NCBI GenBank assembly: GCA_034509735.1
Contig: JACGWO010000003.1
Location: forward strand, 14,074,001 to 14,138,000
Reading direction: 5' to 3'
DNA: 64,000 bases
Source of the DNA: Sesamum alatum
Lineage: Eukaryota; Streptophyta; Magnoliopsida; Lamiales; Pedaliaceae
The notes beneath the pieces are model-generated. The model saw nothing but the letters and a program-made list of their open reading frames with translations. It made no database searches and was not told the DNA's origin. This document shows positions 36,401 to 49,411 of this stretch, piece by piece. The translations under genes and the position numbers were made by a program. The number at the start of each line of letters is the position of its first letter. The stretch's first letter is position 1.

Positions 36401-37508
36401 ATCCCGAAGTTGGAACATTCCCTTTGATGAAGTGATACGGGGCTATGACTTCATCAAAAACGAATCTGACCCCTGTGTATGCAAGAAGGTCAGTGGGAGC
36501 TCTATAGTGTTCCTAGTGCTTTATGTGGATGACATTCTACTCATAGGTAATGATGTTAGAATGTTGGGTGACATAAAAGCATGGTTGTCAACCTAGTTTT
36601 CCATGAAGGACTTGGGTGAAACCTCCTACATCCTAGGCATCCAGATTATCAGGGACAGATCTAAAAGGATGTTAGGGCTCACCCAAAATTCATATATGGA
36701 GAAAGTCCTAAAGAGATATCGGATGGACAACTCCAAACGAGGATTCCTTCCCATGAGGCATGGGATCAAGTTATCCAAGAAACAGTCCCTGCAGACTGAT
36801 GAGGAACTTGAAAGGATGAAAGTCATCCCCTATGCTTCTGCCGTAGGTAGCATCCAATATGCGGTCCACTGCACCAGGCCTGACATTGCTTACGCTTTGA
36901 GCGTGACAAGCAGATATCAGTCTTGTGCAGGAGAGGCACATTGGAATGTTGTTAAGGGCATCCTTAAGTACCTAAGGAGGACTAAGGAAATGTTCTTAGT
37001 TTATGGCAATGGAGAACTGATCCTGGAAGGCTTTAGCGACGCTAGCTTCCAGTCTGATGACGATGATGCCAAGTCTCAATCAGGTTATGTATTCAGGCTC
37101 AATGGAGGAGCGGTGGCTTGGAACAGTTCCAAGCAAGCAACCACTGCTGACTCCAGCACAGAGGCCGAATACATAGCAGCTTCAGAAGCTGCTAAGGAAG
37201 CGGTTTGGATGAGAAACTACATCCAAGAGTTGGGTGTGGTGCCTAGCATTGCCAAGCCCGTTGTCATATTTTGCAATAACAACGGTGCAATAGCGCAAGC
37301 AAAGGAATCGAGATCTCATCACCGTTCCAAACACATTCTTAGACGCTACCATCTTCTAAGAGAAATGGTAGGAAGAGGTGACGTTCGGATGGACCGAGTC
37401 AACTCAGCAGACAACACAGCAGATCCACTAACAAAGCCTATGTCGCAGAGCGCTCATACGCAACATCTTGAGAAGATGGGGATTAGACATATGGGGGATT
37501 GGCTTTAA
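33465..37508 (+). pseudogene. Copia gag-pol polyprotein of element A, nearly intact
   Basis: Start MSKNPLSTILETNKFNG at 33465. Gag is followed by an intact zinc knuckle (CINCREKGHWKREC, about 34263-34304), a protease with DTGCGAH (about 34380-34400), GAG-pre-integrase, integrase with D (HTDVCGP), D (RSDRGGEYLS) and E (NGVSERRN), RT from about 36000 with YVDD at 36522-36533, and RNase H ending at 37508 (SDASFQSDDD, AEYIAASEAAKEAV). Defects: a frameshift near 34525-34560, a TAA at 35218-35220 replacing Gln, a small deletion near 35485, and a TAG at 36594-36596 replacing Gln. Length (about 1,350 codons) is normal for plant copia. The long leader and long LTRs suggest the Tork/Angela side of copia (inference). 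Confidence 0.94.
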
Positions 37509-37512
37509 GGTC

Positions 37513-37523
37513 AAGTGGGAGAT
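37513..37523 (+). promoter_or_regulatory. Polypurine tract of element A
   Basis: AAGTGGGAGAT directly before the 3' LTR and just after the pol stop codon; primes plus-strand synthesis. Confidence 0.9.
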
Positions 37524-39501
37524 TGTTAGAATAGGTGACCATGTAGCCAATCTTGGCAGGTGAAATGTAACCTATGTCTAGACAATTTCTAAGATTTGAT
37601 ATATTATTAATTAATAAAGAAGTGATATACATTTGGCATTACTTTGTTTGTGTTCACTTTATCTGCTTTATACATATATGTTCACTACGCAAATAAAGCC
37701 CACGGACTGAAAACGTATTTCGGGGACTGGGACTACGCTTGGAGATAGGTCCACGAAATCAGTCTCGCCGAATCAGTTCGGAAATCTCCAAGTCACGGAA
37801 TCTCGAAAATGGGTACCGAGATTCCCCTTGAGACTTGCACTAAGCATCTGCTGTCGTATTTCATCGACGGGTAACGAAGGTCGTCTAAGCAGTGTTAGTG
37901 GGTTAGCCTGCTAGGGAGCAGCTGGCTGAGGTGACTCGTGGAAACCGTCTTACGGAGGACCTTGATTAGGGTCGCTAGGTATGACGTGTATTCCCGGTTC
38001 CAACGGTACAGGTCAAGTTTCTTTGACTTGAGGAACTGCTGAGTTTACCTGTATGTCAGGTCTGTATCTTAGATATGGTGAGAGATTGTCAAGAAGCACT
38101 TGAATAGTCATAAGCCATGTCTAGTGCAGCTCTAGTGTACAGAGTGACAGTAGTTTCCAAGAAAGGATCTGTCTCCTGTCAAAAGGCATTAACAGTTGAG
38201 TCTCACATATGCTCTGTGTCTTGTCCCTAAAATCTGTGGCCACAGTAACTGAACAGAAGGGAAGGTTTCCCTTGCGGTGTTTAGTAAGGACATACCGACA
38301 CTTAGGTCCAAGATGGGTACCTGGATTTTCTGTGCCTAGACCCTAAGTGGTGAGACCGTAGACAGAAGGACGAGTGTACTGTTAGAGTCTAAATGTTCAT
38401 CCCCGAAAAATTCACCTAGTCTCTAGTGCCATGGACCGTTGCTAGATGGCCACCCATGGTAACGGGGCGAATTCTAGGAATCCGACCAAGTCTAGCTGAA
38501 AGGTGAACCTAAAGAGTCACACACAATCCACACACATTAAGTATTTGATTTAGAATAAAATATTGGAGAAATGGAATGATTAAATTGGATTTAATCGGGT
38601 CCTTTATTTTCTTGGAGAGAATTAATTCCTTTTATTAGATAAAAGGGATTGATCTAATAAATTGGATTTATTAAAAAATTAATTTAATGGGCCTAGAATA
38701 AATATTTATATTTATTTATTGCCCTTTGGAATATTTAAATAGGTTTTAAATATTACATTAAATTAAATTAATGGTTGAGATTAAAAAGGGGAGATGGATG
38801 GCTAGGATTAAATTTGACTAGGTCAAATACTACTTTGACTAGTACTTTCACTAGGTCAAAATCCTAGTCAAAATAGTCTTCTTTAGAGTTGGAGTTTGAA
38901 GAGGATTAAGCTCCTCCTCTATATATAGTCCTAGCCCCTCACTATTAGAGAGATGATGAAACTCCAAAACACACACACACACACAACTCGGCTCTCCCTC
39001 TCTCCCTCTCGTCCGTCCTCTCTCTCTCTCTCTCAAGAAAATAGTTTCTTGTTCTTTTGTTCTTGGAACAATTGAACTTAGGAGAATTAATACGTTAACC
39101 TAATAACGTGTGATTAATTCATCCTCTCCAAAAATACTTGTTCGTTCGCTAGCACGACGTGCAAGATACGTGGGTGGATTGCGTGTTATAATTTGGAGAA
39201 TCTCACGTACGAGATTTGGTGCAAATCGGGGAACAACGCTAGTACCGGTTAGAAGACAAAAACGACAATCGGTAGGTTTCGATTTAATTTTCGTTGCTCT
39301 ATTTATTTAATCCCTATGGCCTCCATGATTATTTTGTATGCTTTTAATTCATGAGATACACCGAACACCCCGGAACTTCAAGGGTACACACCCTTGAACG
39401 TGTTCTTTTATTCGTAAAAGCAATGATTTGATTTCTGTTATTTAATTTTATACCGCGCTTCCGCATTCGCGCTATTTCCCAGGACGATCCATAATCTTTC
39501 A
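37524..39501 (+). repeat. 3' LTR of element A, full length
   Basis: 1,978 bp, TGTTAG...TTTCA. Contains the TATA box (38919-38928), CA and CT microsatellite runs (about 38966-38985 and 39016-39032), and the hairpin at 39377-39398. Followed by ATTGG. Confidence 0.95.
38918..38928 (+). promoter_or_regulatory. TATA box of the A 3' LTR
   Basis: CTCTATATATAG in a region absent from the 5' LTR. Transcription would start about 30 nt downstream, which puts the hairpin in the transcribed R/U5 part. The start site is inferred. Confidence 0.7.
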
Positions 39502-41574
39502 ATTGGTACGTACTTTGTTGTGCTCATTTTACATATGTTAAAATGGTGTTTTACTTATATCGCAACAAAGCCCACAGACCACGGTTAACAGCTCATGCAG
39601 TTGGGCCAAGCATTGGATGGTGGTCATGAAACCAACTGATTGAGAGTTGGGTCTAAAACATTATAAGTCAAGGACCTCGAGACAGGGCATCGAGAGTCCT
39701 ATTGAGATTTGCATCAAGAGTTGTGTTCATTGGATAAGTGGCATGTTTCATCGGCGACAGGGGTCGAGCCGACTAGACTGACTCGCAGGGATCATCATGT
39801 GGAAGCCTTGGAGGCTTGGTCCGTATGATTAGATTCCCCCCGAGTCCGATAGTACGGGAGTAGTCCTCAGACTTGAGGAGCCATGACAGTCACGTGCACA
39901 GGACGGTTGTATCTTGGATCTGGCGAGAGGTGATCATTCTGTAAGATGATCATTATAAGCCTTGTCCGGTGCAGTCAGAATGTGTAGCAAGGACGGTGCG
40001 TTCCAAGAAGAGGATCCATCCCCTGTCAGTATGTGATAGAGGTATCTCTTATGCACTCGGAGACATGTTTATGCTGTTTAAAGCTGTGGCCACAGTGGTT
40101 GGTCGAACAGGAAATGATTTCCTGTGTCGATGCAATGAGGCATGCATGGTCTCGAGTATTAAGCATAGATGCCTAATTAAGGATGGGAACCAACGCCCAA
40201 TTCCATACCTAGACTTAGGCCGGGAGACGGTAGACGGAAGGACCGTACCCGTATGGAATCGGCGCCTAAATGTTCACGCCAACATTCACCTAGTCTCTAG
40301 TGCTATGGACCGTTACTAGACGGCCACCCATGGTAACGGGCCATAATGGGACACGGGCCCAAGTCTAGCTGAGGGTGAACCTAAAGGGTCACACACAAAT
40401 CACCTAGAAGGTTGAGGGATTAACTTGGAGTCAATCTCGAAGGATAAATAAGTAATTGGATTACTTAAGGTACTGTCCATTGGATGGACGGGCCGATATT
40501 GTATCGGGCCCTCGTTTAATCGATAAATGGGATATATCTATTAATTATAGAAAGTCGAGATGTTGGATCTTTTGATTGGATGAAAAGACCAACAGCAATA
40601 ATTTAAGTGGACATTAAATTTAATTTAATTTTGGCTTCGTCATAATTGAATTACGGTATAACCCGGTCCATTAAATTTTGACCCGAGGAGAATTAATTCC
40701 TATTTTGGAATAGGAAGAAGTTGGACTTCTTCCCTAATTGAACATGGCTGAAAATTCTCCCTTGGAGGAAGCAAAATTCAGCCATGTTGGAAGCAAGGTG
40801 GCAGTTGACTTGTCTCTTTTGGTAAGAGACAAATCAACTCCAATCAAGCCCTTCACTTTTGGTATGCTTTGACCATACCTTAAAAGTTGGTAGGCTTGAT
40901 TGAAGAATTAATGGTGATTGATTGGGATGTATCTAGATATCCTTGGATGAACCTAGACACATTCCAATAATCACATTAATTATGTATATATATTGAAATA
41001 TACTAACACCTTGTGTATGAAAATCATAATTCATCTTTTCTAGGAAAAGAAGAAGCACATTTTTCGGCCTCCTCTCTCCCTCACATTCTCGGCCACTCTC
41101 TCCCTCTTTCACCTTTGTTCTTCATTTGATCTTGGATCAAAAGGGAAGAACAAAGAAGTTTTAAGAAGAACACTAATTCATAGTGTTCGCCTTCTTAAAA
41201 CCGATTCCTTCACAAACCCATTTTCTTCTAGCAATGAGACGTGTGCTTTTCCTTTCTGTGTAGTGTGGATTACCTTTGGAGAGTTCATACTTTTGAACTT
41301 GGTGAGCATTCGGAAGAAGGAACAAAGTTTGTAGTCGTACGCGTGTGAAAAACTACGAAGGTAACATCCTAATTACGCTTCTATTGTTTTTCATTCATCT
41401 ATGCCCCTATGTGTAATACATGCTATAGTGTTTATACATCCTACATCGAACGCCCGGTTGAGCACCCAAGGGTACACCCCTTGGGATTACGTTTATTTAT
41501 TTGATTTAAAATTTATGTATTTTCCATGCTTCTCGCTTCCGCTCGCGCTCTCGGGCTGATCCACTTGTCCTTTA
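39502..41574 (+). repeat. 5' LTR of element B, right part
   Basis: Continues the LTR begun at 29959-30041 after element A. The first five bases are the duplicated ATTGG. TATA-like run at about 40981-40995; hairpin at 41465-41485 (CCCAAGGG/CCCTTGGG, loop TACAC). The LTR ends TTTA instead of TTCA. Confidence 0.9.
41465..41485 (+). other. Conserved R/U5 hairpin, B LTR
   Basis: Same place and loop as in A but with CCC:GGG closing pairs in place of TTC:GAA. Identical in both F LTRs (13439-13459, 21416-21436). Confidence 0.75.
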
Positions 41575-43459
41575 AGTGGTATCAGAGCCTGGTTCAATGT
41601 AAGGGGCATAGATCTATGTGCTTGGCATGATCTACTTGCTTTTACAGCTTTAATGGCATGTATGATTGCATGAATATATGATTAAATATGATGATTCAAT
41701 TGTTTAAATTTGATGGACGTTAAGCATGCAAATTTTGTGAGATTGGATCTAGAATTTGCATGTTCATTTTCAGTTTATTTTTATTGATTTGTGCTGAAAA
41801 GGGTGTCGAAAAATTATGAAAAAATGGACAGCAGCGGCAGCGATTGGCATGCTGGCAGGGGCCGTCGCGCATACCGCTGTCGCGCGCAGGTCGGCGCTTG
41901 CTCGCCCGGATGTTGCGCACAGGCGCGCGCTGTGCGCAGGCATGCCGCTGCCGGCCGAGGCTAGCGTGGCACGGGGCGCGTAGGCTGGCAGCCTACGCGC
42001 ACGCGTGCGTACTGTCCTATGTGCACGGCTGGCCGGCAAGCACAATGGGTGGGCCGTTTTGTGCCGTTCTTCGACGTTTTTCAGAAAATTTGATCTTCTA
42101 TTTGTCCTGCACAATATTCTGAAAATGTATTAATTTTGCACATTTTATTTTGGAATAATTGGATTGTTCCTTAGATCAAACTTGCTTAATTAATTTGGGA
42201 TTAAAACATGCAATGCATTGTATATAATGTCCATTGAATTTGAAATTTGGGTTTTTGCATGTTAATTGTATACTTGTGCTTTGTGATGTTGGACATCACT
42301 TGGATATTTGGAATATCCATGATTTAAGCATGATTATTTGGAATAATTATGTTATGTGCGTTGATGGGATCAACATGGGATGATCACAAGAGCCCTAGAC
42401 CTTGTGTATGGATGAATGTATGATTATTTACAGTTCTGTTGGGTGGGGCCTGTGTGCCTCTTGTTTTGGGACTATCATCTCCCATTTTTTGAGCCTCATG
42501 ATGTTAAGGCTTGTTCTTATTTCCCATGTATTACTTTCAATTGTAATGAGAGTAGATAGGGTTGGTGAGAATTTTTTATTTTAACAAGCCCATGGAGTCG
42601 GAGATCTAAGGTAGAGCATCAAGGCGTGAAACAAGATAGTCACAAGGCCCATTGGAATGGCAATGGGTATATTACTTTATAATAATTTAGGACCACCCTA
42701 GACAGACCATAGACTCACTACGGGTTTAGTGGGTCGCACAGGTTGGGCTTGTGATCATCCTAACAGGGGTATGGTTTGTTTTCTGCATGCGGCGTATTTA
42801 CTTAATCGCTTTAAATATTGGATATTTATGCATGCTCAAACACCTTAATGTGATGAGGTCTCGGTCATTCATTAAGCTCTCATTTGGTTGGACCAAATTA
42901 AATATTAGGCCCAGAACGGACTTGGATCAAAATGGTATTTTGATTTGTCCAAGCCTTCCATCCATCGCAATGTGGTGAGGAGGCTACCACTACCCAAGTG
43001 TGGTCTCACGAGTCGTGGCACACTTGGACTAGGGGAAAGTTGCACCATTGTTGTGAACAAAGAGACTGCACTCGTTGTTTTCCTGTCTCACGAGTCGTGG
43101 GGGCGACAATTTGTGGCATGATTTGGTTGATGGGTCGGGCCCAACACTATGTTCGCTTGGAGTCCTCGGAACCATGCGAATAGGTGAGGCAAAATATCTT
43201 GGGAATCTCATTGGATGAGAATGATATTGGATATCTCCCACGAGGTCTTCTTCATGTGAATCGTAAAAGCGGGGCATGGAGAATACCCTTGTAGATCCCA
43301 AGCCCACTAGGAAATGGTTTTCCGAAACTCCGCTTGAGAATGGCGGACTTTCATATAAATAGTGGGAGGGTTAAAGACTAAAAGACCACGTTTTCAACTT
43401 GAACAATAATATTACCATCATCTGCTAATTTCTGCTTTACATTTTTTATAAATGTAGAT
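41575..43459 (+). other. Untranslated leader of element B, with PBS
   Basis: PBS TGGTATCAGAGC at 41577-41588. GC-rich island 41825-42060, inverted repeat arms 42378-42395 and 42745-42760, conserved GGCCTGTGTGCCTCTTG block near 42447, TTGTAATGAGAGTAG near 42541, paired palindromes 43004-43018 and 43086-43100. No gene is seen. Confidence 0.8.
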
Positions 43460-46310
43460 ATGTGTAAGATCCATTAACTATGGTACTTGCGACCAATAAG
43501 TTCAACGGAATGAACTACACGGACTGGCTAAAAATCCTGAGGATTGTCCTCGGTTTCGAGAACCAAGGCTACGTCTTGGACGAGCCGCCGCCGAGCAACT
43601 TATCGGAGGGGTCCACGCCAGAAGAACGTTTGACGTTCGAGAAATGGCATGAGGACAACTGAAAAGTGCACAGTATCATATTGGCTTCGATGTCTAACGA
43701 CATCCAGAAGCAATATGAGAGGCTGGACAACGTCTCTGCCATAATGCTCCACATGAACGAGGTTTATGTGGTTCCGGATAGGCATATTAGATATGTCGCC
43801 ACAAAAGCATTCTTTGGCACCAAGCTTGCTGAAGGATCGTCTGTACAAAGTCATGGGGTTAAGATGCTCTCCCTAGTGGAGAAACTCGAGGACCTTAAAG
43901 CTGGGCTTAACAATGACACGTACATTGATGTGATCCTCCAGTCGCTTCCTCCGTCCTATGACCCATTTGTTGTAAACTACAACATGAACGGACTTGAGAA
44001 GTCTATTCATGAGTTGATCAACATGTTGTTCCAATACGAGGCAACGACCCACAAGTCGGCGCAGGGGGTATTGATAGGAGAGACTTCGACCTCCAAGGCG
44101 AATGGCAAGAGGGCCTGATGCTGGAAGAGGAAGAAGGGAAAAGGGAAGACGGTTGCGGCCCCTGCTCGCGCTCCAGGCGCCCTTGTTGCCCCGTTGGGGA
44201 TGGGCAAAGGAAAAGAGAAGGCCCGTGGTTCTCAGCGGTCCAAGGCAAATGATGTTTGCATGCATTGCCAAGGAAAGGGCCATTGGAAGAGGGAGTACCC
44301 ACAACTCCTCTCCAACCCAGGTATGTTTGTGGTTGAAGTAAACATGATAACTAATTCTGCTTCATGGGTATCGGATACCGGGTGTGATGCTCACATCTAC
44401 AATTATTTGCAGGCACTGCAAAGAAGCAGAAGGCTAAGCAAGGATGAGATGATCCTTAGGCTAGGCGATGGCAAGGCGTTGTTGCGGAAGCCATAGGATC
44501 AATGGAGTTAGCCATTAGTTGTCTTTTTAGGATTGTACTGAACGACTATTTCTATGTACCTAGCATGATTAAAAATATAGTATCTATCCCGGTCCTTGAC
44601 AAGGAGGGATATTCATTTACCATCAATAAAAACGGTTTTTTCATTATTAAGGATGGTATTTTTCATCTTCTTGGTACATTGATAAACTGTTTGTACATAC
44701 TTCAACAGTCTAATTGGATTATGACTGAGGAACACAAACGAAAATGGGATGATCATGATAACGCACGGATATTGCATGCGAGGTTAGGTCAAATTTCCAA
44801 AGATAGGATAAGAAGGTTGGTGGACTCAAAGAGTATAGAAATAGACGATTTAGACAACCTACCAACCTACGAATCCTGTTTAAAGGGAAAGATGACCAGG
44901 AAAACCTTTGTTGGACAAAGCACACTAGCCAATCGTCTGTTGGATTTGATCCATATGGACGTCTGTAGCCCACTAAATACTCAAGCTAGAGGTGGGTACT
45001 CGTACTTCATAACCTTTACCGATGATCATTCACGATATGGTTATGTTTACCTGATGAGGTACATGTCTGAAGCCTTTGGAAGGTTTAAGGAATACAGACT
45101 TGAAGTAGAGAACCAAACCGATCGAAAGATCAACGCCTTTCGGTCGGACCGAGGTGGAGAGTATTTGAGTGGTGAGTTTACTGATTATCTAAAAGAGAAT
45201 GGGATTCTCTCTTAGTGGACCCCTCCTGGAACACCACAGCTTAATGGTGTGTCTGAAAGGAGGAATCGGACCTTGTTGGACATGGTCCGGTCCATGATGA
45301 GTTTTACCGAACTCCCTTATCTTCTGCGGATACGCTCTTGAGATGGTGGCCAAAGTTTTGAACTTGGCACCATCTAAGAAGATATCCCAGATGCCATATG
45401 AGATATGGCATGGTAAGCCTTTCCTCCTACAAATACTTGAAAGTGTGGGGTTGCCCCGCATATGTCAAGATATTAGTCGGAGAAAAACTAGACTCGAGGT
45501 CTAGTTTATGCAGGTTCATCGGGTATCCAGAAAAAACTACGGGGTATTATTTCTATGATCCCTCGAGCAAAAAGTTTTCGTCTCGCAAAACGCAGTGTTC
45601 TTGAAAAGGAGTTTTCCATTGGATAGTCGACGCGATGAGGTACTCCATGAGGAATCAAGTGAGGTACCCCATGAGGCAGCAGTGACATCTGAGCTGGTAG
45701 TTCCCACTGATAATGTTCAAGATCCTCCGTAGGTCGGCCGGAGTATCCCATGCACCTGATAGGTATGGATTTCTGGGCCTGACCGGTCAGTTGGATAATG
45801 ATCCAAAGACGTACGGAGAAACGATGTCGGACATTGATTCAGATAAGTGGCTTGAGGCCATGAAATCCAAGATGGACTCGATGGATACAAACCAGGTTTG
45901 GACCCTAGTGGACCCACCCAAAGGGGTAAAACCCGTAGAGTGTAAATGGGTCTACAAACGTAAGCTTGGAGTTGACGGGGAGGTTACAACCTTCAAAGCC
46001 AGGCTTGTGGCCAAGGGTTACACTCAGTGGCCCGGGGTCGACTTTGAGGAAACCTACTCGCCCGTAGCAATGACTAAGTCCATTCGGATATTGCTTGCCA
46101 TAGCAGCATGGTATGATTACGAAATATGGAAGATGGACGTGAAAACTGCCTTCCTCAACGATTTCGTGGAGGAAGATATCTATATGGATCAACTGGAAGG
46201 TTTCACATCTGTTGGAGAAGAGCAGAAGGTATGCCGTCTCCAAAGGTCCATCTATGGCCTCAAACAAGCTTCCCGAAGCTCGAACATACGTTTTGATGAA
46301 GTCATACGTT
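43460..46310 (+). pseudogene. Copia gag-pol of element B, truncated in reverse transcriptase
   Basis: The original ATG is at 43460, with a 1-nt deletion in codon 4 that throws the frame; MVLATNKFNGMNYTDWLK reads from 43480. Stops replace Arg near 43661 and Gly near 44116. The zinc knuckle is CMHCQGKGHWKREY: the last Cys is Tyr. Protease DTGCDAH is kept. Frameshift near 44480. Integrase 44502-45215 keeps MDVCSP and RSDRGGEYLS, with a TAG for Gln at 45213-45215. Frameshift near 45318. RT (45713-46310) runs to KQASRSSNIRFDEVIR and ends before YVDD, where the DNA switches to LTR sequence. Confidence 0.9.
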
Positions 46311-46314
46311 TTGA

Positions 46315-47481
46315 GTAAACGCACCTCTGTATGAAGCATAGTTGCCTAGTCAAGGATGGGAACTGACGCCCAATTTCATACCCTAGACTAAGGCCCATGC
46401 CCGTATGGAATCGGCACCTAAATGTTCACGCCTACATTCACCTAGTCTCTAGTGCCATGGACCATTGCTAGACGGCCACCCATGGTGACGGGCTCCTGTT
46501 GGACACGAGCCCAAGTCTAGCTGAGGGTGAACCCAAAGGGTCACACACAAATCACCGAGGAGGTGAAGGAATTGACTTGGAGTCAATTTCAGATGATGAT
46601 AAGTAATTGGATTACTTAAGGGATTGTCCATTGGATGGACGGGCCGATATTGTATCGGGCCCTCGTTTAATCGGTAAATAGGATTTATCGATTAATATGG
46701 AAAGTTGAGATGTTGGATCTTTTAATTGGATTAAAAGATCCACGGGAATTATTTAAGAGGAATCAAGCCCTTTCCTTTTGGTATGATTTGATCATACCTT
46801 AAAATATGGTAGGCTTGATTGAAGAATTGATGGTGATTGATTGGGATGTATCTAGACATCCTTGGATGAACCTAGACACATTCCAATAATCACATTAATT
46901 ATGTTTATATATGAGTATATACTAACACCTATGGATGATGAATTTCATTATTCATCTTTTTTTTTTAGGAAAAAGATGAAAACTCTCCATACACTCTCTC
47001 TCTCTCTACTCTCTCAATCCTCTTTATTGCTTCATTGATCTAGGATCAATTGAAGAACAAAGTAAGATCAAGAAGGAACACTAATTTGATATTGTAATCT
47101 CTTCTTTGATTTCATTCTCTAGATCCGTTATTTTCTAGCAAGAAAAACGAGATCTCTCCCTGTGTGGTGTGGACTACGTTATAGGGTCTCTACGTTAGAA
47201 CCTCGCGTGGACGAACGTCGGAGGAATCAATGCGTGTAGCCGATCAAAATACAAAATCGAGAAAGATATTTCGATTTATATTTATGCTCTCGGTTTCTTC
47301 TTTATTCTATAGCCACGAACGCTTATTTATTTTATATATGTTTATATTCTGCATTTATACACCGATAGCTCGGGAACGTTCAAGGGAACACCCCTTGAAC
47401 GCGATTTAAAATCTTTTATTCCACATGTTTTTATCTCCACCGTGCCTCCGCCGCGTTCTCGGGCCGATCTGCTTTCCTTCA
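46315..47481 (+). repeat. LTR fragment D (3' two-thirds of a copia LTR)
   Basis: Starts inside an LTR at GAGTAAACGCACCTC and ends TTCCTTCA directly before a PBS, so it is the right part of a 5' LTR whose first several hundred bases are gone. TATA-like TTATATATGAG near 46903. Hairpin at 47379-47399 (TTCAAGGG/CCCTTGAA, loop AACAC). Confidence 0.85.
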
Positions 47482-49411
47482 AGTGGTATCAGAGCCCAGA
47501 TCAGTATATGTGGCTATGGATTACATATTTTATGTGTTCAAGCATGTTCAACGTGTTTAAATTGGCTTTAAAAGCATGTGTTTATTGCTTTTAATTTTCA
47601 TAATTATTTGTTGAAATTTGCATGTTTAATTATGTGATTAATCATGGATATTTGGGTGATTTTAGAAAATTGGATTTTCTGAAATCTCGGTATTTTATTT
47701 TAATTTTTTATGTGCAGAATTAAAAAAATAAAGAATAAAAAATTTAGCAGCAGCAGCCTGCTGCCGGCAGCAGCCGCTGCCGGTTGGCAGCAGGCTGCTT
47801 GCTGCAGCGCGCAGGTAGGGCGCCTGCGCGGGCGCACAAGGCAGCCGCACACTAGGCGGGCGCGCGGGCGCTGCCGGCCACGCACTGGATGCCAGCGCGT
47901 GGTGGGCGTGTGCGCGCGCACATGGCCTGCCGACACGGCCGAACGGCTGGGCTGTTTTTTTCGCCGTTTTTCTAGAAAATTTGATTTTCTGGTATTCTAC
48001 ATATTTTTTCTGAAATATGTAATTTATGGTTGATTTAATTTTTGTTGAGAATGATTTTTCTCAAAATTAAATTACCTAAGATTTTTTTGAAAATGGTTTC
48101 CAAACAAAACACAAAAAAATGTACATGGGTTGTAGGAGGTTTCTAATAAACATTTTTTAATTGCATTCTTGACATGTATTTTTCTGCATTTAATTATATT
48201 ATGGATTGATATTGGATATCATTTATTTTATACATAGTTTGTATTATTTGGAGCATGATTATATCGTATATGTAATTATGTTGTGTTTTGTTAATTGAAT
48301 TAACAAGGGATGATCACGAAGCCCGTTGACCTGTGTATGGTTTTTAAATTCCTTTTGGGTGGGGCCTGCATGCCTCTTTTTTTGGGACTATTATCTCCCA
48401 ATTTCGCCTCGTGATGTTAAGGTTTGTCCTTTTCCTTTTATTTTCAATGTATTCTATTTTTCTTGTAATGAGAGTAGTTAGGAAATTTTTGGTGAGGTTT
48501 TACATTTTATGTATAATGAGGCAAGCCAACGGAGAAAAAGGAGGCCTACGTTGGACGGAGGCCCAAGGTGAGACATCAAGGCGAAACAAGTAGAGTACAA
48601 GGCCCATTGGCATGACATTGGGTTAATTTGATGTAATAGTGTAGGACCACCCTAGACAGACCATAGACTCACTGCGGGCTCAGTGGGTCGCATAAGTTGG
48701 GCTCGTGATCATCCAACAGGGGTATGCTAGATTTACTTGCATGTGATGCATTTATTTTAAATGCTTTATATTATTGGATATTTATGCATGCAAAATATTA
48801 ATGTGATGAGGTCTCGGTCAATAATTTCAAAACTCTCACTTGGTTGGACCAAGTTAAAATATTAGGCCCATGATGGACTTGGATCAAAATGATTTTGATC
48901 TGTCCAAGTCTTCCATCCATAGCTATGTTGTGAGGAAGCTACTGCTACCCAAGTGTGGTCTCACGAGTCGTGGCACATTTGGAATAGGGGAAAGTTGCAC
49001 ATTTGTTGTGAACAAAGAGTACGCTCATTATTTCCCTGTCTCACGAGTCGTGGGGGGCGACAGTTGAGGTATGATTTGGTTGATGGATGGGGCCTAACAT
49101 TGAATAGCATGATTCTCTTGGAGTCCTCGGGATCATGTGAAGAGGTGAGGCAGAATATCTTGGGAATCACATCGATTGAGAATGGTATTAGATACCTCCC
49201 ACGAGGCTTTTTCCATGTGAATCGTAAAAGCGGGGCATGGAGAATTGCGCTTGTGGATCCCAAGCCCACTAGGAAATGGTTTTTCGAAACCCCATTTGAG
49301 AGTGATGGGCTTTCGTAGAAATAGTGGGAGGGGTTAATGACTAAAAGACCAAGTCTTAACTTGAACATAATATTGTTATAATCTATTGAATGTTTTTCTA
49401 TTTAACTGTTG
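47482..49411 (+). other. Leader of element D, with PBS
   Basis: PBS TGGTATCAGAGC at 47484-47495. GC-rich island 47740-47955, inverted repeat arms 48308-48324 and 48699-48714, conserved TTGTAATGAGAGTAG near 48464, paired palindromes 48959-48973 and 49039-49053. Length about 1.93 kb, close to the other leaders. No gene is seen. Confidence 0.8.

Larger units (their letters stand above)
30042..39501 (+). mobile_element. Ty1/copia retrotransposon A, complete, best preserved in the window
   Basis: LTRs 30042-31415 and 37524-39501, PBS 31417-31428, leader to 33464, gag-pol 33465-37508, PPT 37513-37523, TSD ATTGG. The 5' LTR is about 600 bp shorter than the 3' LTR because of an internal deletion that removes the TATA region. 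By eye about 15 of the first ~240 aligned LTR positions differ. All catalytic motifs are present, yet two stops and two frameshifts break the polyprotein. Confidence 0.95.
29959..46310 (+). mobile_element. Ty1/copia retrotransposon B, 5' part, containing element A
   Basis: The 5' LTR is 29959-30041 joined to 39502-41574 (A removed with one ATTGG copy). Then come the PBS, a long leader and gag-pol to 46310. At 46310 the RT coding sequence stops abruptly and is followed by the inside of another LTR (from about 46315), so RNase H and the 3' LTR are missing. It is the same family as F, E and the solo LTR. Confidence 0.88.
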
